Below are positions 1-9,045 of a DNA stretch of 64,000 nucleotides, piece by piece. Numbering within the stretch: position 1 is the stretch's first letter; each line of letters begins with the position of its first letter. This DNA is from Caldisericia bacterium (GTDB lineage Bacteria > Caldisericota > Caldisericia > B22-G15), in NCBI GenBank assembly GCA_030018355.1, contig JASEFN010000001.1, positions 248,001 through 312,000 on the forward strand, written 5' to 3'. The position numbers and the translations under genes are program-made. The notes under the pieces are model-generated. The model was not told the origin of the DNA. It saw only the letters and a program-made list of their open reading frames with translations, and ran no database searches.

Positions 1-1
1 T

Positions 2-463
2 TCTCAAGGTGAAGTTTTTTATACAACTATTCTTCTCGCTCAAATTGAGGGACTTGAAAGAGGACCTGCAGGAAACACATCTCTTGCAGCAGCAATTCCG
101 CTTGCAAGGGAATTACCCGAAGATAAAATAATTGTTGTTCAAGAAACTGAGTATACTGGGGCTGGAAAACATCCTTTTGCACAACTTACTTTTGCTAAAA
201 AAATGGGAATTGAGATTGTTAAAGGAAACCCAGAACAAAATGTTCCAGGTAAAAAAATTGTTATCCCAGAAGATGTAAGTGAACTTAGATATGAAAAAGT
301 TGATTTAGAAGAAATTAAAAAATCTTACCTTAAAAATGCTTTAAAAGATATAAATGAAATAACAAAAGAAGATCTTAAGTTTCTAAAAGAAGAGATAAAT
401 GAAAAAGATAGTGATTTTGTTGAAAGATATCTATATGAGAAAGGAGTAAAAATTTATGGTTAG
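2..463 (+). CDS. ortB: 2-amino-4-oxopentanoate thiolase beta subunit, C-terminal part
   Basis: The reading frame is open from base 2, so the gene begins outside the window; about 153 C-terminal residues are visible. The protein is the PLP-dependent (tryptophan-synthase-beta fold) subunit of the thiolase that splits 2-amino-4-ketopentanoate with CoA into acetyl-CoA and alanine, the last step of oxidative ornithine fermentation. The call rests on the sequence character (a GLERGPAGNTSLAAA-like stretch and VQETEYTGAGKHPF) and, above all, on context: the next two genes are the D-ornithine 4,5-aminomutase subunits, the usual ort/ora order. Its stop overlaps the start of the next gene by 8 bases, indicating translational coupling in one operon. 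Confidence 0.85.
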   Translation, partial: SQGEVFYTTILLAQIEGLERGPAGNTSLAAAIPLARELPEDKIIVVQETEYTGAGKHPFAQLTFAKKMGIEIVKGNPEQNVPGKKIVIPEDVSELRYEKVDLEEIKKSYLKNALKDINEITKEDLKFLKEEINEKDSDFVERYLYEKGVKIYG

Positions 464-833
464 AGAAGACGATTTTGAGAAAAGAAGAGAACATCTTAAA
501 AATATGAGTGAGGAAGAGTTAATTGACTATTTTTGGAAATTAACAGAAAAAATAGTTAATCCCCTTGTTGAACTTTCTTATACCCACACTTCGCCTTCGA
601 TTGAGAGAAGTGTTTTACTTAGAATGGGATTTTCAAGTATTGAGGCGAAAAATATTGTTAAGCATATGGTTGAGCATAATCTTTTATCACATGGAGCAGG
701 AAGAATAGTTCTTCTATATAGTGAAATGAAAAAAATTAACTACCTTGAAGCAGGAAGAGAACTTGCTAATGGAATTGGATGGGATGATATTTTAGATTAT
801 TATAGGAGGATGGAAGATGCTATCACCGAATGA
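456..833 (+). CDS. oraS: D-ornithine 4,5-aminomutase, small (S) subunit
   Basis: A 125-residue protein, close to the usual length of about 120 for OraS. It is the small accessory subunit of the adenosylcobalamin- and PLP-dependent enzyme that moves the terminal amino group of D-ornithine to C4, giving 2,4-diaminopentanoate. It is mostly helical and charged, with no catalytic residues of its own expected. Its start lies inside the end of ortB and its end overlaps the oraE start by 17 bases, so the three genes are coupled. Identification depends partly on position beside an unmistakable OraE, but the sequence type (PLVELSYTHTSPSIERSVLLRMGFSS) fits the family. Confidence 0.88.
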   Translation: MVREDDFEKRREHLKNMSEEELIDYFWKLTEKIVNPLVELSYTHTSPSIERSVLLRMGFSSIEAKNIVKHMVEHNLLSHGAGRIVLLYSEMKKINYLEAGRELANGIGWDDILDYYRRMEDAITE

Positions 834-3009
834 AAAAATTAATATAAGAGAAATTTTAAAAGATCTTGATAAATACAAACCAAAAAGATATGGTTGGACA
901 TTTAGAAAAAAAATAGAGAAACAAAATTTTTTAAATCTTCTTTATTTTGAAACAAGTGAACCACTTAAAAATTCAATTCCTCTTCCAGCAAGTAGACAGA
1001 TGGATTATATAGATCCTCAACCAGACATAACTATTACTGTAGAAATTGCATCTGGTAGATTTGAAGATGATATAAGAAGAATGAGAATGGCTGCATGGCA
1101 TGGTGCAGATCATATCATGGTAATAAGAACTTTAGGTCAAAGTCACTTTGATGGACTTATTGAAGGTACTCCTGAGGGAGTTGGGGGGATTCCTATTACA
1201 AGAAAACAAATTAGAGCAACAAGAAAAGCGCTAGACCTTATTGAAGAAGAGGTTGGAAGAGAAATTAATTTACACTCATATGTTTCTGGAATTGCAGGTC
1301 CTGAAATTGCAGTATTATTTGCTGAAGAAGGTGTAAATGGGGCTCATCAAGATCCCCAATACAACATTCTATATAGAAACATAAATCCAGTAAGATCTTT
1401 TGTTGATGCAGGAGTTAGTAAAAAAATAATGGCTGCATTTAATATGTTACAAATTGATGGAGCACACAATGCAAATGCAACTGCAAAATATGGATATAAA
1501 GTCATGCCTGAACTCTTAGTTCAACATGCAATAAATTCACTATTTTCTTTGAAAGTTGGGATGAAAAAAGAATATATTGCTCTCTCAACTGTCCCTCCAG
1601 ATGTAGCTCCATTTCCAGCATTAAGATTGGATATTCCTTATGCAAATTTATTAAGAAAAGTTTTTAAAGGCTTTAGATTTAGAGCACAAATGAATACAAA
1701 ATATGTAGAATCTTGCACAAGAGAAGCAACAGTAAATCACACACTTAATGCTTTAATATCACGAATAACTTCTGCTGATATTCAATCAACAATAACTCCA
1801 GATGAAGGAAGAAATGTTCCATGGCATTATAATTCAATTCATGCTGTAAACACTGCAAAACAAGTTTTAATTGCAGCAGATGGATTAAAGAAGGTTTTAA
1901 AAATTAATGAAGATGAGTATGAAAAAGAAAGGGAAAGAGAACTTCTTGAAAGAGCAATTTTGTTTTTAGAAGAAATAATTGAAGTTGGTGGATATTTCAA
2001 AGCGCTTGAAGAGGGATTTTTTGTAGATTCTGGTTATTATCCAGAAAGAGTTGGAGATGGAATAAAAAGACCACAAGATGGAGGAGATGAAGCTCATACA
2101 GTTGTAAAGAGAGCAAAAGATTATCTTGCTCCAGTTTGTCACCATTTTGGATATAACAACCTTCCTCAAGGATTAAACAAACCTTGTGATTTAATTGATG
2201 GTTGTACTTTTTGTAAAAGAGAAAAAATAGTTTATATAGATGAACTTGATCCAGAAGATAATGTTGAAGTAAGACTAAAAAAAATTGAACCTTATGAAAA
2301 AGAAGGAATGTTTAAACCAGAAGTTCAATGGAAAAATGATGGAGTAATTCTCGTTTCAATGTTTTTGCCAATTGATAAAGAAAAAGCACCCTATGCTGCA
2401 ATTGAGATTGGAAAAAGGTTAGGACTTTTGAATGTAGAAGTTATACATCAACAAGTTCTACATCCAGCAGAAGGTAGTTATATTGAAATAAAAGGTGAAG
2501 TTCCATTTTTTATCAAAGAAAGCGAAATTAAAATTCCAGAAAAAATTTTGCCACTTAAAGATGAAGAGATAACATATGAAATCAAAAAAAGAGGTGGTAT
2601 TAAATGTGTTGCTGCAACCTTAGGAGAAGATGAACATAATGTAGGACTTAAAGAGATAATTGATATTAAGCATGGTGGAATTGAAAAATGGGGTTTTCAG
2701 GTAACATATCTTGGAACAAGCGTTCCGCCAGAAAAAGTTGTTAATGCTGCAATTGAAGTTGGAGCAAAGGTAATTCTTGCATCAACAACAGTAACTCACG
2801 GAAATGTTCATAAAATTAACTTAAAAAAATTAAATGATACTGCTATTGAAAAGGGTGTAAGAGACAAACTTATAATTATTGGTGGGGGAACACAACTTTC
2901 TCAAGATACTGCAAAAGAAGTAGGAATTGACGCAACTTTTGGAAGAGGCACAAAAGGAATTGATGTTGCTTCATTTATAATAAGAAGACTAAGAGAAAAA
3001 GGAATGTAA
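817..3009 (+). CDS. oraE: D-ornithine 4,5-aminomutase, large catalytic (E) subunit
   Basis: A 730-residue protein, the full length expected for OraE. The N-terminal two thirds form the PLP-binding TIM barrel; the C-terminal part is a Rossmann-like cobalamin domain. The B12 signature DxHxxG is present as D605-E-H607-N-V-G610, with His607 the predicted lower cobalt ligand. Lys618, eleven residues later, occupies the position of the lysine that forms the internal aldimine with PLP in the Clostridium sticklandii enzyme (recalled as His618/Lys629). The enzyme converts D-ornithine to (2R,4S)-2,4-diaminopentanoate. It is the last visible gene of its operon; the convergent acpS stop codon lies one base away, with no terminator hairpin visible between them. 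Confidence 0.95.
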   Translation: MLSPNEKINIREILKDLDKYKPKRYGWTFRKKIEKQNFLNLLYFETSEPLKNSIPLPASRQMDYIDPQPDITITVEIASGRFEDDIRRMRMAAWHGADHIMVIRTLGQSHFDGLIEGTPEGVGGIPITRKQIRATRKALDLIEEEVGREINLHSYVSGIAGPEIAVLFAEEGVNGAHQDPQYNILYRNINPVRSFVDAGVSKKIMAAFNMLQIDGAHNANATAKYGYKVMPELLVQHAINSLFSLKVGMKKEYIALSTVPPDVAPFPALRLDIPYANLLRKVFKGFRFRAQMNTKYVESCTREATVNHTLNALISRITSADIQSTITPDEGRNVPWHYNSIHAVNTAKQVLIAADGLKKVLKINEDEYEKERERELLERAILFLEEIIEVGGYFKALEEGFFVDSGYYPERVGDGIKRPQDGGDEAHTVVKRAKDYLAPVCHHFGYNNLPQGLNKPCDLIDGCTFCKREKIVYIDELDPEDNVEVRLKKIEPYEKEGMFKPEVQWKNDGVILVSMFLPIDKEKAPYAAIEIGKRLGLLNVEVIHQQVLHPAEGSYIEIKGEVPFFIKESEIKIPEKILPLKDEEITYEIKKRGGIKCVAATLGEDEHNVGLKEIIDIKHGGIEKWGFQVTYLGTSVPPEKVVNAAIEVGAKVILASTTVTHGNVHKINLKKLNDTAIEKGVRDKLIIIGGGTQLSQDTAKEVGIDATFGRGTKGIDVASFIIRRLREKGM

Positions 3010-3010
3010 A

Positions 3011-3349
3011 TTATTCTTCAATTACAACTACAGATACAACATAATCTCCATCATGAGATAAAGATATAAAAATTTTGCCTTTGGGTTTTATAATAATTGG
3101 TTTATCCATTTCATCTTTTAAAATTTCAATATCTTTGAAACTCTTAATTTTCAAATAATCTTTTCCTGCTTTTATAATTGCTTCTTTAAGAGAAAATCTA
3201 CCTGCAAGATGAATATATTTTTCCCTATAACTTTCAAATAAATTTAATTCATTTTCAGTAAAAATTCTTTTCAATATCTCTCTATTATTTTCTACAATTT
3301 TTTTAAATCTTTTAATATTAACAATATCTATTCCAATTCCAATAATCAT
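3011..3349 (-). CDS. acpS: Holo-[acyl-carrier-protein] synthase
   Basis: A 112-residue protein, typical for AcpS, which transfers 4'-phosphopantetheine from CoA to acyl carrier protein. The two family motifs are clear: the N-terminal GIGIDIV with the metal-binding Asp8, and the central FSLKEAIIKA segment (WxxKEA-type) carrying the second metal-binding Glu. The C-terminal SLSHDGDYVVSVVV matches the family's SISHxxxyAxAxVI. The start chosen is the ATG at 3349: a TATAAT box (3356-3361, minus strand) ends six bases upstream and there is no Shine-Dalgarno sequence, so the mRNA is probably leaderless. Confidence 0.93.
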   Translation of the reverse strand: MIIGIGIDIVNIKRFKKIVENNREILKRIFTENELNLFESYREKYIHLAGRFSLKEAIIKAGKDYLKIKSFKDIEILKDEMDKPIIIKPKGKIFISLSHDGDYVVSVVVIEE

Positions 3350-3355
3350 AAATAA

Positions 3356-3383
3356 ATTATATCTTAAATTTTTAGAGTGATAA
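3356..3383 (-). promoter_or_regulatory. Predicted acpS promoter, leaderless type
   Basis: On the minus strand TATAAT occupies 3361-3356 and is separated from the acpS ATG by only six bases (AT-only). A weak -35 candidate TTATCA lies 16 bases upstream at 3383-3378. With a usual start point about seven bases after the -10 box, transcription would begin at the ATG itself. Prediction from sequence only. Confidence 0.5.
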
Positions 3384-3471
3384 GATGCCTTATGTAATTA
3401 TATCAATCTTTTCTTTTTATAAAAGGTCAAAATATCTCGTCTTTATTAAAATTCATCCTAAATTTATATAA

Positions 3472-5079
3472 TCATAAAATATGAAGTTTATTATAAATTC
3501 TTTTAATATCTTCTATTGTATTTATGTCCATTGGAGATTTATCTTCTCTTATTCTTAAAATTCTTGCAAATCTCAAAGCAAACCCACTTTCATATTTTTT
3601 ACTTTTCTGAATATCTTCAAAGCCAACCTCAACTACAATTTCTGGCTTAACTACTACTCCACCATCAATATCTTCTATCTTTATTTCAATTAACTTTTTT
3701 GTCATCTCTTCAAATTCTTCATCTGTTAAACCTTTAAATGTTTTTCCTAGAGGAAGAAAACTTTTTTTATCTTCTGAAAGACAATAAAGCATGTAATCCG
3801 AAAGCCAATTCAATCTTCTTCCATAGCCCCAAAATGCTTTAAGAATAACAAGATCAAGAGTTTCAACTTTTTTTAACTTAAACCAAAGTTTTCCCCTTCT
3901 TCCACTTTGATAAACACTTGATAATCTTTTTGCCACTATCCCTTCAAATCCATCTCTTATTGATTTTTCATAAAAATTTTCGCCCTCATCAATATCTTTT
4001 GGTATTATATATTTTACCCTCTCAAAATTTCCTTTTACTTTATCGAGAATCTCCATCCTTTTGAAATAAGGGGTTAAAGTTAAATCTTTGTTATTTAGAA
4101 AAAGAATATCAAAAAGAAAAACTCTTAAATCTAATAAATTTTCTTTTCTCTTTTTAAAAATAACACTCATTAGATCTTGAAATGGAACAATTTCTCCACT
4201 TTCTTTAAATCCAACTAACTCTCCTTCTAAAATTAAATTTTCATAAGAAGAGAAGTTTTCTTTTATTTTATTAACTAAATCTATCAAATATTCTGTTATA
4301 TCATTTAGGTTTCTTGAAAAAATTTTTATCTTTTCTTTATCTTTATGTATCTGAACTCTTATACCATCGTATTTATATTCAAAAGAGAAAAAATCACCTT
4401 CATTAAATATGTCTTTAACTGAATCCACCTTTTCAGCAAGCATCATAGGAATTGGTCTTAATGGTTCAATTTTTATATCACCCTTTTTATAATTTTCAAA
4501 AAATTTTCTAAAACTTCCAGATTTCAAAAAGAGTTCCTGAAATTTTTTATCATCTATATTAAAATAAAGAGAAAGAGCCTTTTTAAATAAACCCTCTTTA
4601 ATACCACCTCTTATCTCTTTTAAAACTATTTTTGTGAAATATTTTGCTTCAATATATGAAAGTTTTTCATAAATTGATTTTAATCTCTCAACTCTTTCTC
4701 TTTTCACCCCTTCCCCTTTTAATTCTTTAAATTTTAAAATTTCTGTGTAAATATCTTCTAATTCAAATTTTGATGCTTCATTTTTATTATTTTGAATAAA
4801 TATTAATTTTATCCACTCACCAAAATCTTCAGCATTAGAAAAGCCACTTAATTTACAATATGGAAATAAAGTTTTTATAGTCTCATAAATGGTACTTATT
4901 CCAATATTTAAATCTTTTTTCGAAAAATTTTCAAATTTTCCAAGTGAAAGTTCTATAAAAAGCGGAATCCTTTCATATTCAATATTCAAAAATAATTCTT
5001 TTATCTTTTGAACAATTTCATTTCTACTTTTTATCTTAGAAATAGATTCGTGAAAATTTGAAAAATCAAAGAATTTCAT
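3472..5079 (-). CDS. ATP-dependent DNA ligase
   Basis: A 535-residue protein of the archaeal/LigB type of ATP-dependent DNA ligase. It has an N-terminal helical DNA-binding domain (residues ~1-200), then the nucleotidyltransferase domain with motif I as EYKYDGIR (the lysine that becomes adenylated), motif III-like FDILFLN, motif IV EGIVAKR and motif V LWFKLKK, and an OB-fold C-terminus. It seals nicks using ATP. A complete NAD-dependent LigA is also encoded in this window (12491-14488), so this is probably a second, repair-related or lineage-specific ligase. The ATG at 5079 has no Shine-Dalgarno sequence; a TATAAT box at 5096-5091 predicts a leader of only a few bases. Confidence 0.93.
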   Translation of the reverse strand: MKFFDFSNFHESISKIKSRNEIVQKIKELFLNIEYERIPLFIELSLGKFENFSKKDLNIGISTIYETIKTLFPYCKLSGFSNAEDFGEWIKLIFIQNNKNEASKFELEDIYTEILKFKELKGEGVKRERVERLKSIYEKLSYIEAKYFTKIVLKEIRGGIKEGLFKKALSLYFNIDDKKFQELFLKSGSFRKFFENYKKGDIKIEPLRPIPMMLAEKVDSVKDIFNEGDFFSFEYKYDGIRVQIHKDKEKIKIFSRNLNDITEYLIDLVNKIKENFSSYENLILEGELVGFKESGEIVPFQDLMSVIFKKRKENLLDLRVFLFDILFLNNKDLTLTPYFKRMEILDKVKGNFERVKYIIPKDIDEGENFYEKSIRDGFEGIVAKRLSSVYQSGRRGKLWFKLKKVETLDLVILKAFWGYGRRLNWLSDYMLYCLSEDKKSFLPLGKTFKGLTDEEFEEMTKKLIEIKIEDIDGGVVVKPEIVVEVGFEDIQKSKKYESGFALRFARILRIREDKSPMDINTIEDIKRIYNKLHIL

Positions 5080-5121
5080 ATTATAATTAAATTATATAAT
5101 AATTATATTATTATAAACTCT

Positions 5122-5206
5122 GCCGAAGTGGCGGAACTGGAAGACGCGGTAGACTCAAAATCTACTGGGGGTAAACCCCATGAGGGTTCAACTCCCTCCT
5201 TCGGCA
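5122..5206 (+). tRNA. tRNA-Leu (anticodon CAA)
   Basis: A complete class II tRNA can be folded. The acceptor stem GCCGAAG (5122-5128) pairs with CTTCGGC (5199-5205), with discriminator A at 5206. The anticodon stem GTAGA/TCTAC encloses the loop CTCAAAA, giving anticodon CAA, which reads UUG. There is a long variable arm and a T-loop GGTTCAACTCC. CCA is not encoded (the next bases are CTA). An open reading frame runs straight through the gene into the downstream HD-GYP gene and could mislead start prediction. Confidence 0.95.
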
Positions 5207-5220
5207 CTATTATTAACAAA

Positions 5221-6351
5221 ATGAATTTGAAAGAGAGAATAAAAGAAGAGGTTCAAATTTTAACAAATTTAATCGATGAAGTATTCACAGGAAAGGAAAA
5301 AAATGAAGAAAAATTAAATACTCTTGTAACTTTACAAGGAATAATAAGAGGTATTAATCAACTTCTTTTAAGAATTAAAAATAAAAATGAACTTTTACAA
5401 GAAATTATCAATTTAGTTACAATTCAACCAAATATAATTGGTTCATTTATAAAAATTTTAGAAGATAATGAAATTAAAACTTATTCAAATTTTAAAGAAG
5501 AAAATTTAATTAAAGAAATTTTAACTTCAAAAGAAATAGAACTTTTTGAACCATATTATAGTGGAGAAATTAAAAAATTTGAAATAAATAACCATAAAAA
5601 TATTTCTGTGGTTTCAATTCCTATTTCAGATGAAAAAGGAAGAGTTGGAGTATTTGTTTTATTTTCTAATAAAAGAAGCTTTTTTGATAAAGAGGAAATG
5701 GATTATCTAAAAGAAGTAACAAGTGATATCCTAGTTGGACTTAGAACAATAAATTATGAAAATAGAATAAAAGACTCACTTTTAAATTTAGCAAGAGGAA
5801 TAACAAAAATTGTTGAATTAAGAGATCCAAGCACAAAAGGCCATGGAGAGACGGTTGCAAAACTTTCATATGAAATTGGGAAAAACCTGGGTTTTGATGA
5901 AGAAAGACTTGATATGTTATATATAGCAGCACTTATTCATGATATAGGAAAAATTTCTATTGCGATAGAAATTTTAAATAAACCATTTAAATTAAGAGAT
6001 GTTGAATATGAATGGGTAAAGCAACACACATATTATGGTTACGAATATTTAAAAGATTTAAATTTTCCAATACAAATTCCAGAAATAATACTTCAACATC
6101 ATGAAAGAGTAAATGGAAGTGGATATCCAAAAGGGTTAAAGGGAGAAGAAATTATGATTGAAGCAAAAATAATTGGAGTTGCAGAAGTTTTTCATGCTAT
6201 GATATCACATAAACCATATAGACCTGCACATTCAATAGAAGAAGCCCTTGATTACATAAAAACAAACAGGGGTGTTCTTTTTGATGAAAATGTTGTAGAT
6301 AAATTTTTTGAAGTTATAAATGAAGACTTTCAAATAAATGATAAAAATTGA
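5221..6351 (+). CDS. GAF and HD-GYP domain cyclic-di-GMP phosphodiesterase-like protein
   Basis: With the start at the ATG 5221 the protein has 376 residues. The frame is open further upstream to an ATG at 5128, but that lies within the tRNA-Leu gene and is rejected. Residues ~1-190 are a GAF-like sensory region. Residues ~195-370 form an HD-GYP domain with HD at His240-Asp241 and the diagnostic HHERxNGSGYP at 293-303. HD-GYP proteins hydrolyse c-di-GMP (some act on cGAMP). No membrane segment is seen, so it is probably cytosolic. The gene starts 14 bases after the tRNA 3' end with no clear Shine-Dalgarno sequence, so its mRNA 5' end may come from tRNA processing. It overlaps the next gene by 14 bases. 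Confidence 0.9.
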   Translation: MNLKERIKEEVQILTNLIDEVFTGKEKNEEKLNTLVTLQGIIRGINQLLLRIKNKNELLQEIINLVTIQPNIIGSFIKILEDNEIKTYSNFKEENLIKEILTSKEIELFEPYYSGEIKKFEINNHKNISVVSIPISDEKGRVGVFVLFSNKRSFFDKEEMDYLKEVTSDILVGLRTINYENRIKDSLLNLARGITKIVELRDPSTKGHGETVAKLSYEIGKNLGFDEERLDMLYIAALIHDIGKISIAIEILNKPFKLRDVEYEWVKQHTYYGYEYLKDLNFPIQIPEIILQHHERVNGSGYPKGLKGEEIMIEAKIIGVAEVFHAMISHKPYRPAHSIEEALDYIKTNRGVLFDENVVDKFFEVINEDFQINDKN

Positions 6352-7813
6352 AGTTTTAGATGGGAAAAATACAATAGGTGGGACAAAAATTTTAATAGGT
6401 GATAAGGAATTTTCATTTTTTCTTGATTTTGGAAAAAATTTTAAAACATATTCATTGTATTTTGAAGAGTTTTTGTCTCCAAGAACTTTAACTGGTATTT
6501 ATGATTTATGGAAACTAAATTTGATTCCAAAAATAAATAATATCTATAGAGAAGATATATTTCCTCCATATTTAAATGAAGAGAAAAGAGTTATTAATCT
6601 TTCAGGGGTTTTTTTATCGCATGCACATCTTGATCATAGTGGATTTATATCTTTAATTAAAGAAAATATTCCAATTATAACATCATCAATAACAAAAAAA
6701 TTTTTAGAAGCAATTGAAGTTATTAATCCAGAACTCTTTACACAATTCACATTAGTTAAAAAAAGATATTGGAATGAAGATTTTGGTGAAAAAGTATCTT
6801 TAAGTAATAAAAAGAAAAAGAAGGATGGTGATTTTAATGAAATCGAGGAGAAAAATAGAAATTTTATTGAAATTTGCGATGAAAAGTATGAAAATAAATT
6901 AGACAATATTAAATTTATATCTTTTAAAACAGATCACTCTATTTTAGGCTCCCTTGGTTTTTTTATTGAAATGAATGGAATTGGAATTGCATATACAGGA
7001 GATATAAGATTTCATGGAAAAAATTCAAAATATTCTTATTTATTTGTTAATGAATTAAAAAAATTGAAACCAACAATTTTAATAACAGAAGGAACAAGAG
7101 TGCGAAGTGAAAAAGGGAACAAAAAAGAAGAAGACGTTTTCAAAAGTTCTTTAAAAGTTATAAATGATTTTAAAGGAAAGGTTGTTATTTCAGATTTTGG
7201 TCCAAGAAATATTGAAAGGTTAGAGACCTTTTTAAATATTGCAAAAGAAACAAAAAGATATCTTTTAATAACATACAAAGATGCTTTACTTCTTGATCTA
7301 TTAAAAGATCATTTTAATTTAATTGATGATGATCATATTTTAATTATTCATGAGAAAAAAAGTGATGATAGAAAATATCTTAGAGAGTTAAAAGAAAAGT
7401 ATAAAAATAAAATTGTTACTCCTAAAATTATTAATGATAACCTTGGAGATTTTATTATCTGTTATAGTTTTTACGATTTTGTTAATTTAATTGATTTAGA
7501 AATAAACGATGGAGCATACATATATTCAACAAGTGAAGCATACACAGAAGAACAGGAAATTGATATAAAAAGACTCTTTAATTGGTTAAAATATTTTAAT
7601 TTAAAAATCTTTGGAGTAGAAATAAATGGTGATAAGCCAATTTTTTCTGGAGATTATCACTCTTCGGGTCACGCATCCTTTGATGATATTATTTGGATGA
7701 TAAATGAAATTAATCCTGAGTTTATTTTGCCAGTTCATACTGAAAACTTAGAAGAATTTGTTAAAATTTTTGGCGAGGGAAGAGTTATAAAAGAAGAGAC
7801 TTTTGAATTATAA
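6338..7813 (+). CDS. Metallo-beta-lactamase-fold hydrolase, RNase J/beta-CASP-like
   Basis: A 491-residue protein with the HxHxDH zinc motif as His95-Ala-His97-Leu-Asp99-His100, and later ligands in AYTGDIRFHG and at the C-terminal ILPVHTE segment. The central region (TEGTRVR..., FKGKVVISDFGPRN) and the final PVHTEN resemble the beta-CASP/RNase J arrangement, so an RNA-processing nuclease is the best guess. The insert at about residues 150-185 is rich in lysine and unusual. It is less similar to RNase J1 than an orthologue would be, and could be a lineage-specific paralogue. It lies in an operon with HD-GYP upstream and tRNA-Leu(CAG) 13 bases downstream. Confidence 0.75.
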   Translation: MIKIEVLDGKNTIGGTKILIGDKEFSFFLDFGKNFKTYSLYFEEFLSPRTLTGIYDLWKLNLIPKINNIYREDIFPPYLNEEKRVINLSGVFLSHAHLDHSGFISLIKENIPIITSSITKKFLEAIEVINPELFTQFTLVKKRYWNEDFGEKVSLSNKKKKKDGDFNEIEEKNRNFIEICDEKYENKLDNIKFISFKTDHSILGSLGFFIEMNGIGIAYTGDIRFHGKNSKYSYLFVNELKKLKPTILITEGTRVRSEKGNKKEEDVFKSSLKVINDFKGKVVISDFGPRNIERLETFLNIAKETKRYLLITYKDALLLDLLKDHFNLIDDDHILIIHEKKSDDRKYLRELKEKYKNKIVTPKIINDNLGDFIICYSFYDFVNLIDLEINDGAYIYSTSEAYTEEQEIDIKRLFNWLKYFNLKIFGVEINGDKPIFSGDYHSSGHASFDDIIWMINEINPEFILPVHTENLEEFVKIFGEGRVIKEETFEL

Positions 7814-7826
7814 TTTTAATTGATTT

Positions 7827-7910
7827 GCGGAAGTGGCGGAATGGCAGACGCGCTGGATTCAGGTTCCAGTGGGTTATCCCGTGAGGGTTCAAATCCCTCC
7901 TTCCGCACCA
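7827..7910 (+). tRNA. tRNA-Leu (anticodon CAG), CCA encoded
   Basis: A class II tRNA: acceptor GCGGAAG (7827-7833) pairs with CTTCCGC (7900-7906), discriminator A at 7907 and genomic CCA at 7908-7910. The anticodon stem CTGGA/TCCAG encloses TTCAGGT, giving anticodon CAG. A long variable arm and the T-loop GGTTCAAATCC are present. Unlike the CAA isoacceptor 2.6 kb upstream, CCA is encoded. The ribosome binding site of the next gene (AGAGG) begins directly after the CCA. Confidence 0.95.
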
Positions 7911-7920
7911 AGAGGTTTTA

Positions 7921-9045
7921 ATGGAAAACCTTAACTTTAGGGCAAAAATTGTTGAGAAAGGCAAAGAGAATGATAAATATTTTGTTATTCTTGATAATAC
8001 GGAGTTTTATCCAGATGGAAAAGGTGGGCAACTTGGAGATAGGGGTCAAATTGATGGAAAAGAGGTTCTTCTTGTTAAGGAAATTAATGGTAAAATTCTT
8101 CATTTTTTATATGAAATCCCTGAGGAAAATGAAGTTATTTGTAAAATAGATAAAGAGAGAAGATTAGAAATTTCCAGGGAGCACACTGCTCAACATATTC
8201 TTTCAAGAATTCTCTTAAATTTATATAATTTAGAAACCTTAAGTTTTCACATGGGAGATGAGTATTCAACAATAGATATACCCTATTTTAATTTTAAAGA
8301 CGAAGAATTAGAAAAAATTGAATTAAGTGTTATGAAAATTATTGATGAAGGAAGAGAGGTAAAAAAATATTTTATTGATGAAAGTGAATTGAAAAATTAT
8401 AAATTAAGAAAAGAGGAGGAAATAAGAGAAAAAAAGATAAGAATAGTTGAAATAGAAAACTTTGATATAACCATGTGTGGAGGAACTCATGTTGATAATA
8501 CTAAAGACATCCTCATTTTTAAAATAACAAAAATTGAAAAAATAAAAGGGAATAATTTAAGAATTTATTTTAAAACTGGATTCAGAGCATATTATGATTT
8601 TTTAAAAAAGGATTCCATTTTAAGAAAAATATCAAAAGAAAACAATGTAGGAATTGAAGAACTTGATAACTTTATATTTAAATTAAAGGATGAGAAAGAA
8701 GAAAATTATAAAAAACTTAAAAGTGTTAAAGAAGAGTTTTTAAAGATCTACTTGAAAACAAAAATTAATAAAAAAGTTTTTGAAAGCATTGAATTTTTAG
8801 ATCAAGAAGATCTTATATATCTTGGAAAGGAATTTATTAAAAATGGAGCCAATTTTGTATATTTATATAATAAAAATTTTGGTGTAATATTTCTAAATGA
8901 AATTAAAAACTTGAATTATGATATCATTTTAAGTAAACTAAAAGATAGTTTTAATATAAAAGGAGGAGGAAAAGATTTCATTTCAATAAAACTAAATGAA
9001 AATGGAAAGGAGATTGAAAAATTCTTATGGAAGATGATAGAATAG
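7921..9045 (+). CDS. AlaX-type alanyl-tRNA editing protein with DHHA1-like C-terminus
   Basis: A 374-residue free-standing relative of the editing half of alanyl-tRNA synthetase; such proteins hydrolyse mischarged Ser- or Gly-tRNA(Ala). Both zinc motifs are intact: HxxxH as His88-T-A-Q-His92 and CxxxH as Cys186-G-G-T-His190. Residues ~1-230 are the editing domain and the remainder is a coiled-coil plus DHHA1-like tail ending in the GGGKDF signature, so it is the long (AlaX-L) form. The start ATG follows an AGAGG site that begins immediately after the CCA of tRNA-Leu. The end overlaps the next gene by 19 bases. Confidence 0.88.
   Translation: MENLNFRAKIVEKGKENDKYFVILDNTEFYPDGKGGQLGDRGQIDGKEVLLVKEINGKILHFLYEIPEENEVICKIDKERRLEISREHTAQHILSRILLNLYNLETLSFHMGDEYSTIDIPYFNFKDEELEKIELSVMKIIDEGREVKKYFIDESELKNYKLRKEEEIREKKIRIVEIENFDITMCGGTHVDNTKDILIFKITKIEKIKGNNLRIYFKTGFRAYYDFLKKDSILRKISKENNVGIEELDNFIFKLKDEKEENYKKLKSVKEEFLKIYLKTKINKKVFESIEFLDQEDLIYLGKEFIKNGANFVYLYNKNFGVIFLNEIKNLNYDIILSKLKDSFNIKGGGKDFISIKLNENGKEIEKFLWKMIE

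Noticed and set aside
1966-2169. Short antisense open frames within genes, such as those inside oraE, the cdaA-cdaR pair and the surface proteins
   Set aside because: They lie wholly within well-supported genes in other frames, lack ribosome binding sites and show low-complexity compositions.
5128-5220. N-terminal extension of the HD-GYP protein starting at ATG 5128
   Set aside because: These codons lie within a complete tRNA-Leu(CAA) gene; the ATG at 5221 gives a sensible protein.
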